From assembly GCF_019049285.1 (NCBI RefSeq), contig NZ_JAGMUL010000055.1:1-41589 (forward strand): DNA of 41,589 nt, read 5' to 3'. Position 1 is the stretch's first letter, and each line of letters starts with the position of its first letter. This document shows, one piece after another, positions 37,361 through 41,589 of this stretch. Origin of the DNA: Streptomyces sp. AC550_RSS872. Its GTDB lineage: Bacteria > Actinomycetota > Actinomycetes > Streptomycetales > Streptomycetaceae. The notes under the pieces were generated by a model. That model was not told where the DNA came from, made no database searches, and saw only the letters and a program-made list of their open reading frames with translations. The position numbers and the translations under genes are program-made.

Positions 37361-39974
37361 TGGGGCTCCGTTCTATGAACACCATCGGGTCGTTCCCCTT
37401 CAGCTGCTGCCAGATGGTCACCAGCGCCACGATCTGTCCGACCAGGAACGCCACTTGGATCGAGGCCGTACGCCACTGGTACACGGACAGCAGCAGGCCC
37501 ATCTTGGTCGGCCAGTAGTGCTTCTCCCCGCGGAAGGTGTCGATGTCCATCGCGACCCCGGTCAGGGTGAGGACGAGCAGCGTGAGGCTGAGGTGGAGCG
37601 GCCACGTGCCGAAGGGCTGGCCGACGATCCGGTTGCCGATCAACTGCACGAGCACCGGGGTCACGTAGACGAGGGCCAGCCCGAACGCGCGCGCCGGCCC
37701 GCGCCGGCCGGGCAGGACGCGCCACAACGCGCCCAGTGTGAAACCGGCGCCCACCCAGATCAGTTCCAGGGAGAGCGCGCTCGTCACCGTGTCGACGAAC
37801 CCGAGGCGCTGCACGAACTTGTCGGCCCACCGAATGCCGCGGACGTGATCGGCCCAGATCATGAGGGCGACCGCGGGGAGCGAGATCAGCGCGGTGAAGT
37901 ACGCGGCCCGGCAGGCGTTGCCCCACGTGGTGGCGCGCGGCCCCCAGGCCAGGGCCAGCTCCACGGGGCCGATGGAGGGCGGCAGCCGTATCCAGGTGTT
38001 CGGCAGGCCAGGCGGTGGAGAGGGATGCCGCAGCCGGTGCAGCCGGTCCAGTCTGTGTTCGAGGTCGGAGCGGTCGTCGTCCTGTTGGCCCTGCTCCAGT
38101 CGGCGCAGCCGGGCGTGCAACTCCCGGTGGCGCCGCGCCGCCCTGAGCAACCGCTGCCGGTCGGACCGCTCGGCCACCTCGTGCAGCCGATGGCTCGGGG
38201 AGAGCTTCCGGTACAGCACCGCACGTCTGGTACCGAGGAGGAGCAGGCCGGTTAGGGCGAGCCAGAGCGCCAGCAGGGGCAGCAGGGGCAGGGAAACACC
38301 TGCGTACCAGCCGACGACCGGAGTGACGCAGGCGACGAAGAAGACCTTCAGGATCCGCAGCTCCGCCGGTGGCACGGGAACGGCCGTCTCGACGGTCGCC
38401 CGGTCACGGGCGCGCAGGACGGCCACGATCGCCAGGGACGGGGCCCACCACCAGAAGTGCCCCCCGTGGACCCAGTCCAGCCAGTCCGACGGAAACCAGC
38501 GGACCTCGTCGAACAGCGCTGCCACATGGCGCAGACCGTAATCCTCGTTTCCCTGGCGCCTGCTGAGCCAACTCTGGTGCTCCCACAAATTCTGCGCGGT
38601 CCACACACTGAGCGCCGGTATCGCCGCCGACACCAGGACGAGCGCGCCCAGCACGGTGTGCGGAAAGCGACCTCGGGAGGATCCCGGCGCCGGAGCGGCG
38701 TGGGACCGCCACAGCCGCAGCAAGGAAGCCGTGGTGCCCACCAGCCAGACGAGGACGAGGCATGCACAGGCCGCGGCGAAGGCGTACATGGCCTGCCCGT
38801 CCCGGAACGACCGTACGTCCTCCGGATGTTCCTCCCAGTCGAGCCACCACTCGGAAGGCAACGAGAACAGGTCGGGACGGCATGCCACGACGGCGGTGCA
38901 GGCGGTGGCGGCGACGACGAACGCGACTGCGGTCCACCCGGGTCTGCCGAAGACGCACAGCGCGAGACCTGCGAGAAGGGTGAGCCCGAAGTGCACGGCT
39001 GTGCGGTGCTCGTCCGTCCAGAACAGAGCCGTCTCGTGATGGGCGAAGTGGCCCAGCAGAGCGTCGTCGAAGTAGTTGGCGAGCGTGAGCGCGAACGCCA
39101 GCCAGCTCATGACCAGGAGATTGCGGACCGTACGCACCTCGGCGTCGGTGGCAGACCCGGGAAGGGTGCCAGGTGAAGGGGCGGGAGCACGCCGTACGGT
39201 GCGCACCACCAGCAGGAGCAGGACCAGCAGCATTCCGTCGAACTGAACCAGCCAGGCCAGCGGATCGAACACGTACCACGGGTCCTCGCTCCACCGCGCG
39301 GCCGACGCCTTGGCCGCCGGCGGCTGGAGGGTCAGCCGCACCTCGGGAGGCTTGCCGCCCGCCTTCTCCCGGGTCCAGGTCAGCTCGGTCGTGGAGCCCG
39401 TGGTCGGGGCCGCGGACAGGCTCCGGGCGGCCCGCCCGCCGAGATCGACGGAGACCGACTGCCACCAGGCCGAGTCCAAGGAGGGCGGACGCACCAGCTC
39501 CAGGCGCCACAGCCGATTGCCCGAGCTGAGGCGCCAGGTCCCGAAGTCACGGTCCTGGAGACTGACGACCCAGGTCACGACGCGCTGGTCGACCGTCATC
39601 CACGTCTCGCCGACGGTCACCTTCGGCGGCTCGGTGCGGCCCTCCGTGTCCCGGTACTGGAGTGTGTCGTCCGGATCCCGGAGCAGACATCGCATGGCCG
39701 TCCGGTAGCGCTCGGTGTCCCCGTTGCGCAGCAGATCCGCCGCCAGCGCCCAGGACTTGGGCACCTTCACCGTGAGGCGCCCCTCGGCCTTGCTGTAATC
39801 CTCACCCTCGTGCTTGAGACGCACCGACGCGGTGACGCGCGCTGTCTTCAGTTGTTCGGTTCGGCATTCGTCGTCCGCCGCCCGCGCGTGGGCGGCGGGC
39901 ATCATGCAGAGCAGCGCTGTCGTGACCATCAGTAAGAGAACGCGCCGCAGTCCCCGCCCCAACGAGCCCCCCAC
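37320..39974 (-). CDS. Large polytopic membrane protein of unknown function (possibly DUF6185 family)
   Basis: This 884-aa protein has a signal peptide ending near residue 32 (TTALLCMMPAAHARA) and an extracytoplasmic beta-rich domain of about 210 residues (VTASVRLKHEGEDYSKAEG, TWVVSLQDRDFGTWRLSSG). Ten or more TM helices with a cytoplasmic Arg-rich coiled segment near residue 620 (LRAARRHRELHARLRRLEQG) follow, then more TM helices. I recall Streptomyces proteins with this layout under DUF6185, but cannot confirm it. No catalytic motif was seen. The small downstream membrane protein overlaps its end, and the pair may form one membrane complex. Confidence 0.8.
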   Translation of the reverse strand: MGGSLGRGLRRVLLLMVTTALLCMMPAAHARAADDECRTEQLKTARVTASVRLKHEGEDYSKAEGRLTVKVPKSWALAADLLRNGDTERYRTAMRCLLRDPDDTLQYRDTEGRTEPPKVTVGETWMTVDQRVVTWVVSLQDRDFGTWRLSSGNRLWRLELVRPPSLDSAWWQSVSVDLGGRAARSLSAAPTTGSTTELTWTREKAGGKPPEVRLTLQPPAAKASAARWSEDPWYVFDPLAWLVQFDGMLLVLLLLVVRTVRRAPAPSPGTLPGSATDAEVRTVRNLLVMSWLAFALTLANYFDDALLGHFAHHETALFWTDEHRTAVHFGLTLLAGLALCVFGRPGWTAVAFVVAATACTAVVACRPDLFSLPSEWWLDWEEHPEDVRSFRDGQAMYAFAAACACLVLVWLVGTTASLLRLWRSHAAPAPGSSRGRFPHTVLGALVLVSAAIPALSVWTAQNLWEHQSWLSRRQGNEDYGLRHVAALFDEVRWFPSDWLDWVHGGHFWWWAPSLAIVAVLRARDRATVETAVPVPPAELRILKVFFVACVTPVVGWYAGVSLPLLPLLALWLALTGLLLLGTRRAVLYRKLSPSHRLHEVAERSDRQRLLRAARRHRELHARLRRLEQGQQDDDRSDLEHRLDRLHRLRHPSPPPGLPNTWIRLPPSIGPVELALAWGPRATTWGNACRAAYFTALISLPAVALMIWADHVRGIRWADKFVQRLGFVDTVTSALSLELIWVGAGFTLGALWRVLPGRRGPARAFGLALVYVTPVLVQLIGNRIVGQPFGTWPLHLSLTLLVLTLTGVAMDIDTFRGEKHYWPTKMGLLLSVYQWRTASIQVAFLVGQIVALVTIWQQLKGNDPMVFIERSPSETAGGGSSGGQS

Positions 39975-40065
39975 CAGCCTCGCACCGCATGGACCACAGA
40001 CACATACCCCGCTCGGGCGCGACCTGCCCCCGGAACGGCCGCCTCCGTCAAAACGTCTGCGTGCT

Positions 40066-41076
40066 CTACGAGTTGAGCTCGGCCAGTACGCGCAGGGAGT
40101 GCGGGTCGGGTGCCAGGGCCAGCAGGTCGGTCACCGGTCCCTTGCGCCAGGACTCCAGCCGCTCGGCGATGCGTTCACGGGGGCCCACGAGGGAGATCTC
40201 GTCGGCGAAGGCGTCCGGGACGGCGAGGACGGCCTCCTCCCGATGCCCCTCCAGAAACAGCCGCTGAATCCGCCGCGCCTCCTCCTCGTACCCCATGCGC
40301 GCCATGAGATCGGCGTGGAAGTTACGGGCCGCGTGTCCCATGCCGCCGATGTAGAAGCCGAGCATGACCTTGACGGGCAGGAGCCCTTCGGGCACGTCGT
40401 CACAGACCTGGACGCGCGCCATGGGCGCGACGACGAAGTCCCGGGGGAGGTCGCGTACGGCCTCTCCGTACACCTCGGGCCTGCTCGGCGACCAGTACAA
40501 CGGCAGCCAGCCGTCGGCGATCCGGACCGTCTGCGCGACGTTCTTCGGCCCCTCGGCGCCGAGCAGGACCGGGAGGTCGGCGTGCAGGGGATGGGTGATC
40601 GGCTTCAGCGCCTTCCCGATGCCGGTGGCGTCCGGGCCGCGATACGGGTGGGAGTGGAAACGCCCGTCGAGCTCGACGGGCGCCTCGCGCCGCAGCACTT
40701 GCCGTACGACATCGACGTATTCGCGCGTGGCGGTCAGCGGTGAGCGGGGGAACGGCCGCCCGTACCACCCCTCCACCACCTGCGGCCCCGACAGCCCGAG
40801 CCCCAGCATCATGCGCCCGCCGGAGAGGTGGTCGAGGGTGAGGGCGTGCATGGCGGTGGTGGTCGGGGAGCGGGCGGCCATCTGGGCAACGGCCGTACCG
40901 AGCCTGATCCTTGACGTCCGTGCGGCGATCCAGGTGAGCGGCGTGAAGGCGTCGGAACCCCAGGACTCGGCGGTCCACACCGAGTCGTAGCCGAGCCGCT
41001 CGGCCTCTTGGGCGAGCGGGACGTGGTCGGCCGACGGGCCGCGGCCCCAGTAACCGAGTGCGAGCCCGAGCCGCAT
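40066..41076 (-). CDS. LLM-class F420-dependent oxidoreductase (Rv3520c-like)
   Basis: This 336-aa luciferase-like (beta/alpha)8 oxidoreductase uses cofactor F420. It has LGLALGYWGRGPSADHV and the AESWGSDAFTPLTWIA segment. MHALTLDHLSGGRMMLGLG, SGPQVVEGWYGRPFPRS, KALKPITHPLHADLPVLLG and AEGPKNVAQT closely follow mycobacterial Rv3520c from memory, a gene in the KstR/cholesterol region. AGGAGG precedes ATG 41076. No KstR palindrome was seen; instead a CTGACG-TTC-CGTCAG palindrome lies just upstream. The substrate is unknown; a steroid-ring or fatty-acyl substrate is plausible from the regulon context. Confidence 0.9.
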   Translation of the reverse strand: MRLGLALGYWGRGPSADHVPLAQEAERLGYDSVWTAESWGSDAFTPLTWIAARTSRIRLGTAVAQMAARSPTTTAMHALTLDHLSGGRMMLGLGLSGPQVVEGWYGRPFPRSPLTATREYVDVVRQVLRREAPVELDGRFHSHPYRGPDATGIGKALKPITHPLHADLPVLLGAEGPKNVAQTVRIADGWLPLYWSPSRPEVYGEAVRDLPRDFVVAPMARVQVCDDVPEGLLPVKVMLGFYIGGMGHAARNFHADLMARMGYEEEARRIQRLFLEGHREEAVLAVPDAFADEISLVGPRERIAERLESWRKGPVTDLLALAPDPHSLRVLAELNS

Positions 41077-41093
41077 GTCCGCCTCCTGACGTC

Positions 41094-41108
41094 CTGACGT
41101 TCCGTCAG
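41094..41108. promoter_or_regulatory. Candidate operator upstream of the LLM oxidoreductase
   Basis: CTGACG-TTC-CGTCAG is a perfect 6-bp inverted repeat with a 3-nt spacer, 18 nt before the start codon and overlapping the likely 5' leader. The regulator is unknown. Confidence 0.45.
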
Positions 41109-41138
41109 TTGTGCATTGGGTTTGCGACTGTACGACGA

Positions 41139-41168
41139 CGGCCCCTCACCGGGAAGGGTGAGGGGCCG
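41139..41168. terminator. Hairpin terminator of the right-edge gene
   Basis: A perfect 12-bp stem, CGGCCCCTCACC at 41139-41150 and its complement at 41157-41168, has a 6-nt loop. It lies just past the stop of the minus-strand gene at 41194. Confidence 0.85.
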
Positions 41169-41193
41169 CCGTACGGCTCTGTGTTTCTCTGGT

Positions 41194-41589
41194 TCAGCCG
41201 CGCTGAATCCCCGACGTGTCCTGGAGGACACCACGGCGACCGTCCTGCGTCTGCGCCACCAGGGCCGGACCGCGCTGCTCCACGGCCAGGTACCAGGTGC
41301 CCGGCGCCAGTTCGGCGATCGGCGTCGGCGAACCGTCCTCCGCGAACAGGGGCCGCGCCACGGGCACGGCGAACCAGAACGGAGAGAAGTCCGCGGCGGG
41401 CGCCTGCGGCTGAGGCTGCTGGGGCTGCTGCGGCTGCCCACCGAAGGGCTGCCCGGGCTGCGGCTGCCCACCGTACGGCTGCCCGCCCTGCGGCTGCTGA
41501 GCACCCGGGTAGCCGTAACCGCCGGGCGGCTGGGCGCCGTAGGGCTGGGGGGCGGCGGGGCTGGGGGTGGGGAGGAGTGCGGCCTGGAG
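41194..41589 (-). CDS. Gln/Pro/Gly-rich protein with a small C-terminal domain (partial, N-terminus off the right edge)
   Basis: The minus-strand frame is open from the window edge to TGA at 41194 (131 residues seen). The first 65 residues are low-complexity repeats of PYGGQPQPG / PQQPQQPQ type. The last 65 form a compact domain: DFSPFWFAVPVARPLFAEDG, then LAPGTWYLAVEQRGPALVAQ and RGVLQDTSGIQRG. Similar Streptomyces proteins carry this C-terminal segment after a disordered linker. The function is unknown, and with the N-terminus missing a kinase-like or DNA-binding front cannot be excluded. A strong hairpin terminator follows. Confidence 0.8.
   Translation of the reverse strand, partial: LQAALLPTPSPAAPQPYGAQPPGGYGYPGAQQPQGGQPYGGQPQPGQPFGGQPQQPQQPQPQAPAADFSPFWFAVPVARPLFAEDGSPTPIAELAPGTWYLAVEQRGPALVAQTQDGRRGVLQDTSGIQRG

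Noticed and set aside
1..41589. tRNA, rRNA, insertion sequence or integrase genes
   Set aside because: None was recognised on either strand.

Overview
The window is high-GC actinobacterial DNA, almost certainly a Streptomyces chromosome. GTG starts are common, 4-nt stop/start overlaps are frequent, codon third positions are strongly G/C, and the families are typical of the genus (HTH-DUF5753/DUF397 pairs, FHA, an F420-type luciferase-like oxidoreductase, SCO2322-like protein). No rRNA, tRNA, IS element, prophage or CRISPR array was seen. Both ends cut through genes.

Layout. 1-7.2 kb: housekeeping and accessory genes (zinc-ribbon membrane protein, 14-TM exporter with a fused C-terminal winged-helix region, GNAT, DHFR-like protein, two small helical proteins, DUF1992, FHA, O-methyltransferase). 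7.6-11.3 kb: two large convergent membrane proteins, one a GT87-PAP2 fusion. 11.3-16.4 kb: a tightly coupled alpha/beta hydrolase and a 1401-aa caspase-NACHT-WD40 protein, resembling a bacterial conflict or cell-suicide system. 16.4-19 kb: a degraded reading frame, an anti-sigma-type ATPase, an HTH-DUF5753 regulator and a tandemly duplicated DUF397 gene. 19-21.6 kb: divergent steroid thiolase (FadA5-like) and CYP125, with KstR-type palindromes between them. 21.8-28.5 kb: a lytic transglycosylase, then a five-gene minus-strand operon led by a cobalamin riboswitch. 28.6-33.1 kb: a small kinase, then a divergent metallo-hydrolase and aldehyde dehydrogenase-ferredoxin pair, an apparently orphan TPP riboswitch, and a KstR-like repressor. 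33.3-36.9 kb: a coupled glycosyltransferase, methyltransferase and alpha/alpha-toroid operon. 37-41.6 kb: two membrane proteins of unknown function, an Rv3520c-like oxidoreductase and a partial Pro/Gln/Gly-rich protein.

Three systems stand out. (i) The riboswitch-led operon encodes two secreted, C-terminally membrane-anchored proteins followed by EcfT, a double-ATPase EcfA and an S component, joined by 4-nt overlaps at three of the four junctions. The first protein is a prenyltransferase/squalene-oxidase-type toroid, the fold of the alpha domain of animal intrinsic factor and transcobalamin. I propose a surface corrinoid receptor feeding an ECF transporter. (ii) The hydrolase/caspase-NACHT-WD40 pair is a candidate defence module. 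(iii) Thiolase, CYP125, aldehyde dehydrogenase, ferredoxin, LLM oxidoreductase and KstR form a scattered steroid side-chain catabolism set with matching candidate operators.

A dispersed Streptomyces-type intergenic repeat occurs about five times. One copy sits in frame inside the ecfA linker and another separates the SCO2322-like gene from ecfT.
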